From: Mycobacterium scrofulaceum
Lineage (GTDB): Bacteria; Actinomycetota; Actinomycetes; Mycobacteriales; Mycobacteriaceae
NCBI RefSeq assembly: GCF_001667885.1
Contig: NZ_LZJW01000141.1
Location: 1-64,000 of the forward strand
Length of the DNA: 64,000 nucleotides
Direction of reading: 5' to 3'
Shown here one piece after another: positions 33,000-41,642 of the stretch (its first letter is position 1; each line of letters begins with the position of its first letter). The notes beneath the pieces were generated by a model that did no database searches, was not told the origin of the DNA, and saw only the letters and a list, made by a program, of their open reading frames with translations. A program made the position numbers and the translations under genes.

Positions 33000-34471
33000 T
33001 CTACTACCTGCGCAGTCGGCATCGCCTGGCCATGAGCGCAGCTTCGCTGGCGCTGTTCCTGTTCGGATGTTTCGTGTTCGGTGTGCTCTCGGTGCGACTC
33101 ACCACCGAGGGCATCATGCTGATCGCCGCCACCTTCTGCCTGGTCGTCTACTGGGTGAGACCCGAGGCGATGGTATGGGTGGCGTTGGTGGGGGCGTTCG
33201 CGGCGCTTCCCCAAGGCCTGCACGTCGGCAAGGTCGTCGGCCCCGCGGTCATCTACCTGTACCTGCTGGCGGCGATCCTGGCGATCGGCTACCTGATCCC
33301 GATCGTGAAACCGAAGTTCTCCGATTTCTGGTTGCCGGCCCTGTTCCTGATCGTCCTCGTGATGTCGACCGCGGCCGGATTCGAGAACGGGCATGACGCC
33401 ACCATCGTGCTGCGCGAGTCACTGTCCATGCTCGAGATCATCGTGGGCTTCGTGCTGGCCATGTTGGTGGTGTACGGCGACTACATCAAGTGGTCGATCC
33501 GCGTCACCGCAGGCATCCTCTGGTTTTCCGCGGGCATGGCGGTCGTGAGTTCGCTGCATGCCATCCGGCTGGCAGGCAGGGCCGAAAGTTTGGGGGCGGT
33601 GACCGGCGCCGACCAGGCTGTCCGGATCATCCTGACCACCCAATCCCCGGCCACCGCGACGCTGAGCGCGCTCGTGGCCGCCGCCATCATCGGCTGCCTG
33701 AGACCCGCCACGCTGCTGACCCTCGGCCCACCCGCGCTGATCATTTCGCTGCTGTCGTTCTCCCGCAACACGCTCATCGCGATGGGGGTGGCGGCAGGGG
33801 TGGCTCTGTTGATCAGCCTGAGCGTCCCAACCCTGCGCCGGACCGCCGTCGTTGTCGCGATCTTCGCGGCGGTGATCGCGGTGTCGGTGCCGGGACTGCT
33901 GTTCTTGCTGCACGGTTCGCAGGCCGGCGCGTGGCTCGCCGACCAGCTCACCGCATTCAACGAGCGGGTGCTCGGCGGCGTTTCGTCGAGCGCGCTCGCC
34001 GTGGACGAATCGGCGCTGGAGAGGGTGCGGGAGAACTCCCTGTTGAACCGCTCGATCGCTCAGGCGCCCGTCTTCGGCCATGGCCTGGGTTACGCGTATC
34101 AGCCGCCGAAAGGTGAAGACGAGTTCTCCGCGAAGTTCTATCCCGCCTACTCGCACAACTTCTATCTGTGGTGGCTGGCGAAAGCGGGTGCGGTCGGCAT
34201 GACGGCGTTCGTCGTCTTCGCGCTGATCCCGTTGATCAAAGCGGTGCGCTGCCGGACCGCGGCGGCGAAAGTGAGCGTGGCGGTCAGCGCGGGCCTCCTC
34301 GCGATATCGGTCGTGTGGCCGTTGCCGGAGATGCCATCGGATGCCTTCGCGCTGGGCATCGCGCTAGGTGCGGCGATGGGGTTCGCCAACCAGCGCGACA
34401 GGCAGCGCGACGCCAACCCCCCGGTCAGCCCCGACGCTGCCGTGTTCGCGGCGCCATCCGGAGCCCGCTGA
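32996..34471 (+). CDS. O-antigen polymerase/ligase-like membrane protein (Wzy/WaaL type)
   Basis: The 491-residue protein has about eleven to twelve hydrophobic helices and, between two late ones, a large outer loop holding VFGHGLGYAYQPP and AYSHNFYLWWLAKAG. This His-containing loop is the Wzy_C (O-antigen ligase) signature. It would polymerise lipid-linked repeat units or transfer the finished glycan at the outer face of the membrane; Wzy and WaaL cannot be told apart by sequence. The GTG start overlaps the stop of the Wzz-like gene, so they are co-translated. Confidence 0.85.
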   Translation: MIYYLRSRHRLAMSAASLALFLFGCFVFGVLSVRLTTEGIMLIAATFCLVVYWVRPEAMVWVALVGAFAALPQGLHVGKVVGPAVIYLYLLAAILAIGYLIPIVKPKFSDFWLPALFLIVLVMSTAAGFENGHDATIVLRESLSMLEIIVGFVLAMLVVYGDYIKWSIRVTAGILWFSAGMAVVSSLHAIRLAGRAESLGAVTGADQAVRIILTTQSPATATLSALVAAAIIGCLRPATLLTLGPPALIISLLSFSRNTLIAMGVAAGVALLISLSVPTLRRTAVVVAIFAAVIAVSVPGLLFLLHGSQAGAWLADQLTAFNERVLGGVSSSALAVDESALERVRENSLLNRSIAQAPVFGHGLGYAYQPPKGEDEFSAKFYPAYSHNFYLWWLAKAGAVGMTAFVVFALIPLIKAVRCRTAAAKVSVAVSAGLLAISVVWPLPEMPSDAFALGIALGAAMGFANQRDRQRDANPPVSPDAAVFAAPSGAR

Positions 34472-34607
34472 AGTGCGCACCTCGAGCAGCCGACCGGTGT
34501 ACTTTGACGCCGTGGCCAATCACTTTGGGAGTTAGCCGAATGCGCAATGTCCTTCTGTTCGACCACCCCCGCCACGCGCCGCTGTGCGCTTCCATTTCCG
34601 GGCTGCG

Positions 34608-35621
34608 ATGATCTCCGTCATTCATGTCGGGCCGGGCATTTACAGCTTTGGCGGGACGCAGACCGTGATTCGAGTCATCCGTGACCACAAGATGGGCGCG
34701 GACGACATCCGCGTCCTGTCGACGTGGGAAGGGCGGCACCACGCGAAGAACTTCCTGCTGACCGCGCGCGCGGCGGCCGTGCTGGCCCGCGCACCGCGCA
34801 CGACCATCGTGCACTTCCACATCTCAGACGGCGGGGCGTGGCTGCGCGAAGGACCGCTGATTCGACTGGCCAAGGCGCGGGGCTTGCGGATTGTCGCGAC
34901 GCTGCAGGGCGCCGACGTCGCCCGCGAAGCCCTTCGGCACCGCCGCTATATCGGTGCCACGCTGCGCCGCGTTGACCACCTGATCGTGTTCTCGGAGGAC
35001 GCGCGGGCCACTGTTGCCGAGCTGGCCCCCCGAGTACCGAGCACCATCTCGGTGAACCCGGCGCCGATCGACTGGGACGCGCCAGGGGCCAGCACGACAC
35101 CGCCGGTCGCCCTCTTCGCCGGGACGATCGGGCTGCGCAAGGGGGTCGACACGCTCGCCGCGGCGTGGCAGCTGCTGCTCGACGAGGGCATCGAAGGCCA
35201 GTGCCGGGTGGTCGGGCCCATCGACGACTACACGCCTCCGCGACTGGAGCGCTTCTCGGTGGAACCCGCGGTGCATCCGGACGCGATTCCCGAGTTGATC
35301 CGGTCCGCGCGGGTGGTGGTGCTGCCGTCGCGCGCCGAGGCGATGCCGCTGATCGTGACGGAGGCCCTCGCCGGCGCCCGCCCCGCCGTCGCGACACCCG
35401 TCTCCGGCACGCCGGGCATCGTTCCTGACCCGAAAATGCTTGTCCCCGTTGATGATCCACCCGCTTTGGCGGCGGCGATCGGTCGTTACCTCCGCGATCC
35501 GGAGCTGGCGGAGCGCGACGGGCTCAAGGGGCAGGCGCACATCGCGGCGACGCGCAGCCCGGAGGTGATCGGCGCCGAGCTTCGCCGGATCTACGAGAGC
35601 CTCGGCGTTGGAGCAAGTTGA
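34608..35621 (+). CDS. GT4-type glycosyltransferase
   Basis: The 337-residue protein has a GT-B fold: GPGIYSFGGTQTVIRVI at the N-terminus and a GT4-like donor half with ALFAGTIGLRKGVDTLAAA (near residue 170) and SRAEAMPLIVTEALAG, the EX7E motif. It should be a retaining transferase; donor and acceptor are unknown. I use the ATG 34608 because it places the first beta strand at the N-terminus. It follows the polymerase gene after 136 bases and overlaps the aldo-keto reductase gene by 14 bases. Confidence 0.85.
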   Translation: MISVIHVGPGIYSFGGTQTVIRVIRDHKMGADDIRVLSTWEGRHHAKNFLLTARAAAVLARAPRTTIVHFHISDGGAWLREGPLIRLAKARGLRIVATLQGADVAREALRHRRYIGATLRRVDHLIVFSEDARATVAELAPRVPSTISVNPAPIDWDAPGASTTPPVALFAGTIGLRKGVDTLAAAWQLLLDEGIEGQCRVVGPIDDYTPPRLERFSVEPAVHPDAIPELIRSARVVVLPSRAEAMPLIVTEALAGARPAVATPVSGTPGIVPDPKMLVPVDDPPALAAAIGRYLRDPELAERDGLKGQAHIAATRSPEVIGAELRRIYESLGVGAS

Positions 35622-36564
35622 GCTCAGCGGGCCGGCGCTGAAGGTCAGCGCGATCGGTTTCGGCTGCGGGGGTTTGATGCAGGCGCCGTTCCGCAAGGAG
35701 CGGATGGCCGTGCTGGCCAGCGCGGTCGAGCACGGCATCACGCACTTCGACACCGCGCGGATGTACGGCCTCGGCATGGCGGAGTCCGAACTGGGGGTGT
35801 TCCTGCGCACCGTGAATCGCGAATCGGTGACGGTGGCGACGAAGTTCGGCATCGACGTCGGCGGGGCGGCCCGGCGTCTCGGCCGCTTCCAGGCGCCTGC
35901 GCGCGCGGTGCTGCGCAGAGCGCCGGCGCTGCGACGCGCGGTCAAGCGGCAACAGGAACCGGACCTCACCCCCCGGCGCTACGACGCGGCGGTCGCGACC
36001 CGGAGCCTGGACCAGAGCCTGGCGGCGCTGGGCGTCGACTACGTCGACGTCTTGTTCGTGCACGGCCCAAGGCCTTTCGACACCGTCGCGAGCCATGAAC
36101 TCGGCGAGTTCTTCGAAAAGGCTCACCGGCAGGGCAAGATTCGCGCCTGGGGTGTGTCCCAGGACGAGGGTTTCGAGGTGGATTTCGCCGGTGCATTCGC
36201 ACCGCGGGGCGTCAGCCAGGTCCGCGGTGATCTTCTCGATCCGCCGCCCCGCCCCGCCGACTTCGGGTATGGCGTCTTCAACCGGCCGTACACCGCGCTT
36301 TCGACTGCGTTGCGGGCCGACACACGGCTGGCGCGACGTTGGTCCGAAACGCTCCAAGCCGACCCGCTGGCCCCCGGCGTGTTGCCGAGGCTGATCCTCG
36401 CGTCGGCGGCCACGGCCACGGGTTGTCGCGCGATTCTCTACAGCAGCACCGACCCGCGGCGGGTTGCCGACGCGGCGGAAGCCGTCTCGTCGCCGCCGGA
36501 CCCGGGGCTCGTGACGCGTTTTCTCGCTCTTGCCCAGCAGTTCCGACGGGGCCCCGCCGCGTGA
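35608..36564 (+). CDS. Aldo/keto reductase family protein
   Basis: The 318-residue protein has the AKR barrel: AIGFGCGGLM, HFDTARMYGLGMAESELG with the catalytic Asp and Tyr, VTVATKFGID with the Lys, and VDVLFVHGP where the usual His occurs. It should oxidise or reduce a sugar or alcohol with NAD(P). Position inside a glycan operon suggests a nucleotide-sugar or sugar intermediate as substrate. A TTG start overlapping the previous gene is used. The next gene, a GMC oxidoreductase, starts over its stop codon, so the two act together or in sequence. Confidence 0.8.
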   Translation: MEQVELSGPALKVSAIGFGCGGLMQAPFRKERMAVLASAVEHGITHFDTARMYGLGMAESELGVFLRTVNRESVTVATKFGIDVGGAARRLGRFQAPARAVLRRAPALRRAVKRQQEPDLTPRRYDAAVATRSLDQSLAALGVDYVDVLFVHGPRPFDTVASHELGEFFEKAHRQGKIRAWGVSQDEGFEVDFAGAFAPRGVSQVRGDLLDPPPRPADFGYGVFNRPYTALSTALRADTRLARRWSETLQADPLAPGVLPRLILASAATATGCRAILYSSTDPRRVADAAEAVSSPPDPGLVTRFLALAQQFRRGPAA

Positions 36565-38258
36565 TCCGCGGTCCGGCGCAGTTCGCTCCCGATACGACGC
36601 TCCGAACCGATGTCGTGGTGGTCGGGGCGGGCCCGATTGGTATCGCGACCGCGCTGGAGCTCGCGGCTGCGGGCGTCGAGGTGGCGTTGATCGAAAGTGG
36701 TCTGGAGCGTACGGACCGCGCGGCCCAGGAGCTGGCGACGTTCGACTCGCGCCAGGACGACTACTTCCATTCGCGCAGCGAGGTCACCGTTCGCCGCCAA
36801 GTGGGTGGAACCTCGGCGCTGTGGGGCGGACGATGTGTCAAGTTCGACGCCATCGACTTCGAGGATCGGCCCATCACCGCGCAGTCGCCCTGGCCGATCG
36901 GGTTCGACGATGTCGAGCCGTATCTGCAACGGGCCTGCGACTGGGCGGGATGCGGGCAGGCGGTCTTCAATGCGCGCGACATCCCGGAGTTGGCGCAGCG
37001 GGATTTGGTCGTGGGGCTTCCCGACGAGCAGGTGCGCACCACCGATCTCGAACGCTGGTCGTTGCCAACACGTTTCGGGCGCGAATACCGCGCCGAGTTG
37101 CGCAACACCCCTGGCCTGACGGTGTGGACCGGCCTGACGTGCACCGAGGTGGTGACCACCGAAGCAGGTGACGCCGTCGACCATCTCGTCGTCAAGACGC
37201 TGAATGGACGCGAGGGCAGAGTCGTCGCGGCGGACTACATCATTGCCACCGGTGGCCTGGAGGCCACCCGCCTGCTGCTCGCGTCGAATCGTCATCATCC
37301 CGCCGGGCTGGGCAACGCGGGCGGCCACCTCGGGCGCTGGTACATGTCGCACGTCGAGGCCAGGGTCGCGCGCGTACACTTCGCACGCGACGACGTCATC
37401 TACGAACACGAGCGGGACCGCGAGGGCGTCTACGTCCGCCGCCGCTTCACCTTCACTCCACGGCTGCAACGTGAGCTCGGAATGCCGAACGCCGCTGTCT
37501 GGATGGTAAATCCGCCGATCAGCGATCCGGCGCACGGCAGCGGAATCCTCTCGGGCGTCTACCTGACGTTGATCTCCCCGCTGGGGCGTTTCCTGCTGGC
37601 GGCGGCCATCCGCGAGGCCCACACCAAGACCGCGGGCCCGCCGCGCGTCGCCGCGCACCTACGCAACATCATCCGAGACCTGTTCGGATCCATCCGATTC
37701 GCGGTCCGGTTCTCCTACGCGCGGTTCCTGCGCCGGGGCCGCAAGGCGCCGGGCTTTTTCGTCAAGGGGTCGGGCAATCGGTACTTACTGCACTACCACG
37801 GAGAGCATCTTCCGCACTGGGACAGCCGCATCGAGCTGACCGACGAACGCGACGCCCTCGGCATGCGCCGGATACGCACCCACATGTGTTTCTCCGACGC
37901 CGACTACGAAAGTGTGCGCAAGGCAATCGGTCTCATCGACCAGCACCTGCGCCGCCACGGCGTCGGGCACGTGGAGTGGCTCGCCGACGACGTCGAGGCC
38001 TCGGTGCACGATTTCATGCACGGTTACGCCGGCTTTCATCAGGCCGGCACAACTCGGATGTCTGCGACCGCAGACGGCGGCGTCGTGAACCCGGACCTTG
38101 AGGTGCACGGGGTGCGCAGGCTGTACGTCGCGAGCACCTCGGTCCTGCCGACATCGAGCCAGGCCAACCCGACGCTGCTGGGGATAGCGCTGGGTGTGCG
38201 GCTTGCGGAGCGGCTCATCGGTGCCCGATCGGCGCGGCCCGAGGTCTCCGACGGCTGA
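36561..38258 (+). CDS. GMC-type FAD-dependent oxidoreductase
   Basis: The 565-residue flavoprotein has the N-terminal FAD motif VVVVGAGPIGIATALELA, the GMC-like VGGTSALWGGRCVKF, and the C-terminal GYAGFHQAGTTRM followed by LYVASTSVLPTSSQANPTLL, which holds the active-site His and Asn of GMC enzymes. These oxidise alcohols, including sugar hydroxyls. The GTG start overlaps the stop of the aldo-keto reductase, so the pair may create and use a keto sugar. It is the last gene of the rightward arm starting at 31548. A membrane-binding or extracellular form is not indicated because no signal peptide is seen. Confidence 0.82.
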   Translation: MIRGPAQFAPDTTLRTDVVVVGAGPIGIATALELAAAGVEVALIESGLERTDRAAQELATFDSRQDDYFHSRSEVTVRRQVGGTSALWGGRCVKFDAIDFEDRPITAQSPWPIGFDDVEPYLQRACDWAGCGQAVFNARDIPELAQRDLVVGLPDEQVRTTDLERWSLPTRFGREYRAELRNTPGLTVWTGLTCTEVVTTEAGDAVDHLVVKTLNGREGRVVAADYIIATGGLEATRLLLASNRHHPAGLGNAGGHLGRWYMSHVEARVARVHFARDDVIYEHERDREGVYVRRRFTFTPRLQRELGMPNAAVWMVNPPISDPAHGSGILSGVYLTLISPLGRFLLAAAIREAHTKTAGPPRVAAHLRNIIRDLFGSIRFAVRFSYARFLRRGRKAPGFFVKGSGNRYLLHYHGEHLPHWDSRIELTDERDALGMRRIRTHMCFSDADYESVRKAIGLIDQHLRRHGVGHVEWLADDVEASVHDFMHGYAGFHQAGTTRMSATADGGVVNPDLEVHGVRRLYVASTSVLPTSSQANPTLLGIALGVRLAERLIGARSARPEVSDG

Positions 38259-38323
38259 GGCACGTCGGTTCGCGCCGCCCACGGTTGGTCTTTCGCGGCT
38301 GAGTCCCTCTATCGCCCATCTCA

Positions 38324-38340
38324 TTTCCGGACAACGGAAA
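38324..38340. terminator. Small hairpin between convergent genes
   Basis: TTTCCG-GACAA-CGGAAA forms a six-pair stem in the 104-base gap between the stops of the GMC oxidoreductase and the TylF-like gene. It may help end transcription from either side. The rest of the gap shows nothing recognisable. Confidence 0.3.
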
Positions 38341-38362
38341 CGGGGGCCGTAGCGGGGTGGGG

Positions 38363-39172
38363 TTACTTGACGACCTCGAACAGCCAGTGATGACCGCGCG
38401 CCGTGGCCAGCGGGCGGAACTCCCGTGGCGAACGGGCCATGAGTTCCTTGAATGCCCGCATCTCATGATCGCGGTCGGGGAACTCGTCGAAGTAGATCAG
38501 CGAACCGGGCTGGAGCAACGGCTCCGCCCAATTCAGCACCGTGGCGGCGCTGGAGTAGACGTCGCAGTCGACGTTGATAATCAACTGGTCGTGCTCGGGG
38601 ACGTCGAACTTTGGGAGGCTGTCGTCAAACCAGCCGACGACGAACGAAACGCGGGCATCGTCGATCTTCGGCGGCTCGCCGCCGACGTCGAAGTGGCCGG
38701 CTCCCAGGCCGGGCCGCCAGTCCTGCGGCAGGCCCTCGAAGCTGTCGAAGCCGACCAGCCGCGCTTGAGGATGCCGGAGGTGCTGCGACCACCACCGCAT
38801 CGAGCCGCCCTCGAACACACCGAATTCGAGGTACAGGGGATTCTGCCCCCGGACCTTGGCCAGCGCCCGGTCGAATAAGGCAAATTGGTCGGCGACGACA
38901 TCGACCGTTTGATTCGGAAAATCGTGCGCCAGCCAATGACCGAGCTCGAGGTAGCTGAGCACCGAACGCAGATTCGCCAGCCGGCCGGACGTCACTCGGC
39001 GGCCGGCCTTCATCAGCGATAAGCGAACTTTGGTTTTTGCGGTGCCGCCGACGCGATGACCCAGGTTTTGCAGAATCCCTCGGGTTGCCGCAAATGGCGT
39101 CCGGCCGCGCTCGGCATCCGCTTCAGGCACGCACAACACCCTATCCGACCTGGGCTGTCGCCAAAAACCCAT
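38363..39172 (-). CDS. TylF/macrocin O-methyltransferase-like protein
   Basis: The 269-residue protein has YLEFGVFEGGSMRWWSQHL (SAM motif I, near residue 112), LVGFDSFEGLPQDWRPGLG and LIINVDCDVYSSAATVL with metal-binding acidic residues, as in the TylF family that methylates sugar hydroxyls in antibiotics and glycans. The first 60 residues are poorly conserved and the start may be shorter. It stands alone, leftward, between the two rightward sugar operons. It is the second sugar-type methyltransferase of the locus, after FkbM. Confidence 0.82.
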   Translation of the reverse strand: MGFWRQPRSDRVLCVPEADAERGRTPFAATRGILQNLGHRVGGTAKTKVRLSLMKAGRRVTSGRLANLRSVLSYLELGHWLAHDFPNQTVDVVADQFALFDRALAKVRGQNPLYLEFGVFEGGSMRWWSQHLRHPQARLVGFDSFEGLPQDWRPGLGAGHFDVGGEPPKIDDARVSFVVGWFDDSLPKFDVPEHDQLIINVDCDVYSSAATVLNWAEPLLQPGSLIYFDEFPDRDHEMRAFKELMARSPREFRPLATARGHHWLFEVVK

Positions 39173-39362
39173 TTGGACAAAGATTCCCGCTGTCGAGAGC
39201 CGGTGATGTGCGCTCGGGTCGGCCGCCGAATTCGGTCGGTGGCAAGGTTGGAGAATCGGAGAAATAGAATGGCTTGATCGTTGACGAAGCTAGATGAAAA
39301 GTGCGCGTGGGCCGCTGGCATGCGGGACTATTGGGCGATCGTCGGGAAGCGAAGGTGTGGTC

Positions 39363-40679
39363 GTGAAGATCTCGGTCATCGGATGCGGGTACGTCGGCCT
39401 CGTCACGGGCGCTTGCCTGGCCGACAGCGGCAACGACGTGGTGTGCGTCGACATCGACCAGGCGAAGGTGGACGAGCTTCTGGCCGGGGGTGTGCCGATC
39501 TATGAGCCCGGCTTGTCCGAGTTGATCGCCAGGAACCGGGAGAACGGGTCCATCGATTTCACCACCGACCGGCGGCGCGCGATCGAACACGGTGACGTGA
39601 TCTTCGTCGCCGTCGCGACGCCGATGAGCGAGAACGGCGAGGCCGACCTGTCCTACGTCCACGCGGCGGCCGATGACATCGGGACATACCTGGATCGCTA
39701 CAAGGTCATCGTCGACAAGTCGACCGTCCCCGTGGGCACCGCCGACCAGGTCCGCGAGATCATCGCCGCCAAGACCTCGCAGGAGTTCGACGTCGTATCG
39801 AATCCCGAGTTCCTCAAGGAGGGCACCGCGGTCACCGACTTCATGAAGCCCGACCGCGTGGTCATCGGCAGTGACTCCAAGCGGGCAGTGGAAATCATGC
39901 GCGAGGTCTACGAGCCATACCTACGCACATTCCATCCGCTGATCGTCATGGACATCAAGAGCGCCGAGGTGACCAAGTATGCGGCGAATTGTTTTCTCGC
40001 CACCAAGATTTCGTTCATCAACGAGATCTCGAACTTGTGTGAGACGGCCGGTGCGGACATTTCGGCCGTGCGGGAGGCCCTCGGTGCGGACCGCCGCATC
40101 GGTTACGAATTCCTGTTCCCCGGGGTCGGATACGGTGGCTCGTGCCTGCCCAAGGACGTCCAGGCATTGATACACACCGCCGCGGGCATGGGGTTTGAGA
40201 TGCGCCTGCTGCGTGCGGTGGACGAGGTCAACACGGAGCAGAAGGCCACCTTGGTCTCCAAGATCGTCACTCACTTCGGTCACGGTCGGCCCGCGGCCGA
40301 TCTGACCGGATTGCGGATCGGGCTCTGGGGCCTCAGCTTCAAGCCCCAGACCGACGACATACGCGAAGCGCCGTCCCTGGTCGTCGCCCGCAAGTTGATC
40401 GAGATGGGCGCGAGCGTGCGGGCTTTCGATCCGGAGGCAACCGCGCGAGCCAAAGAGGAGCTGGGCGATTCGATCGAATACGCGGGGAACATGTACGAGG
40501 CGGTCGAGGGAGCCGACGCGCTCGTCCTGGTCACCGAGTGGAAGCAATTCCAGCGGCCGTCGTGGCAGCGCGTCAAGTCGGTGATGCGGAGCCACGTCGT
40601 CTTCGACGGTCGAAACATCTACGACCCGAAGCGGTTGCGGGCCGAGGGTTTCGAGTACTACGGCATGGGCCGCCACTAG
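39363..40679 (+). CDS. ugd: UDP-glucose 6-dehydrogenase
   Basis: The 438-residue protein has the NAD fold ISVIGCGYVGLVTGACLAD, VAVATPMSENGEADLSYV, STVPVGTADQVREII, NPEFLKEGTAVTDFMKPDR and the catalytic Cys in GYGGSCLPKD. It oxidises UDP-glucose to UDP-glucuronate in the cytoplasm. The GTG start is preceded by GAAGGTG at a usable distance. Its product is the substrate of the decarboxylase encoded 9 bases downstream, and GalU at the other end of the window makes its substrate. Confidence 0.94.
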   Translation: MKISVIGCGYVGLVTGACLADSGNDVVCVDIDQAKVDELLAGGVPIYEPGLSELIARNRENGSIDFTTDRRRAIEHGDVIFVAVATPMSENGEADLSYVHAAADDIGTYLDRYKVIVDKSTVPVGTADQVREIIAAKTSQEFDVVSNPEFLKEGTAVTDFMKPDRVVIGSDSKRAVEIMREVYEPYLRTFHPLIVMDIKSAEVTKYAANCFLATKISFINEISNLCETAGADISAVREALGADRRIGYEFLFPGVGYGGSCLPKDVQALIHTAAGMGFEMRLLRAVDEVNTEQKATLVSKIVTHFGHGRPAADLTGLRIGLWGLSFKPQTDDIREAPSLVVARKLIEMGASVRAFDPEATARAKEELGDSIEYAGNMYEAVEGADALVLVTEWKQFQRPSWQRVKSVMRSHVVFDGRNIYDPKRLRAEGFEYYGMGRH

Positions 40680-40688
40680 GCTGGGTGG

Positions 40689-41642
40689 ATGAGAGCCCTC
40701 GTCACCGGCGCCGCCGGATTCCTCGGATCCCACCTCTGCGATCGCCTTCGCCGCGACGGCATCGAGGTGCTCGGCCTGGACAACTTCTATACCGGCAGGC
40801 GCGAGAACCTCGCCCACCTCGACGGTGATCCGGGGTTCAGCTTCTTCGAGCACGATGTACGGCTCCCGCTGGACGCGGCCGCGGTGGCGGGGCCGCTGGA
40901 CCTCGTTTTCAACATGGCCTGCCCGGGTTCGCCGTTCGCATTCCAGCGCGATCCCGTCTTCACGCTGGACACCAACTACCTCGGTACGAGGAATGTCCTC
41001 GAGCTGGCGCTCGGCAAAGAGGCTGTCATGCTGCAGGCCTCCACCAGCGAGATCTATGGCGATCCCACCGTTCATCCGCAGACCGAGAGCTATTGGGGCA
41101 ACGTCAACTGCTTCGGCCCCCGGGCGTGTTATGACGAGGGTAAGCGGGTCGCCGAAACACTGATGCTCGAATACGCGCGCCGCTTCGGCGCTCGGATCAA
41201 GGTCGTCCGCATCTTCAACACCTACGGCCCGAGGATGGATCCCCAGGATGGACGGATCGTCTCGCAGTTCATCGTGCAGGCACTACAGGGCGAACCGATC
41301 ACCATCTTCGGCGATGGCACCCAAACCCGAAGCTTCTGCTACGTCGACGATTTGATCGATGGCCTGGTCAGGACGGCGACCAGCGAGTCGTCTTTCACCG
41401 GACCGGTCAACCTTGGTAGCCAGGACGAGCTGACCGTCCGCGAGGTCGCGCGCGCCGTCAAGGAGATGACGGGATCGCCGTCCTCGATCGTTTTCCAGGC
41501 CCTGCCCGAGGACGACCCGAAGAAGCGCAAGCCCGACACCGCCCTCGCCGAGTCGCAACTCGACTGGCGTCCGGTGGTCCCCTTCGGAGATGGGGTCAAA
41601 CTGACGATCGAATACTTCAGATCTGCCGGTTTTGGGCGATGA
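40689..41642 (+). CDS. uxs: UDP-glucuronate decarboxylase (UDP-xylose synthase)
   Basis: The 317-residue extended SDR has the NAD motif TGAAGFLGSHL and the set that marks UDP-xylose synthases among SDRs: ASTSEIYGDP, HPQTESYWGNVN, GPRACYDEGKRVAE with the YxxxK pair, RIFNTYGPRMDP and the DGTQTRSFCYVDDL element. It converts UDP-glucuronate to UDP-xylose. TAGGCT at 40677-40682 ends 6 bases before the ATG, so it may also have its own leaderless promoter. It converges on the next gene with a 26-base overlap of the 3' ends. Confidence 0.9.
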   Translation: MRALVTGAAGFLGSHLCDRLRRDGIEVLGLDNFYTGRRENLAHLDGDPGFSFFEHDVRLPLDAAAVAGPLDLVFNMACPGSPFAFQRDPVFTLDTNYLGTRNVLELALGKEAVMLQASTSEIYGDPTVHPQTESYWGNVNCFGPRACYDEGKRVAETLMLEYARRFGARIKVVRIFNTYGPRMDPQDGRIVSQFIVQALQGEPITIFGDGTQTRSFCYVDDLIDGLVRTATSESSFTGPVNLGSQDELTVREVARAVKEMTGSPSSIVFQALPEDDPKKRKPDTALAESQLDWRPVVPFGDGVKLTIEYFRSAGFGR

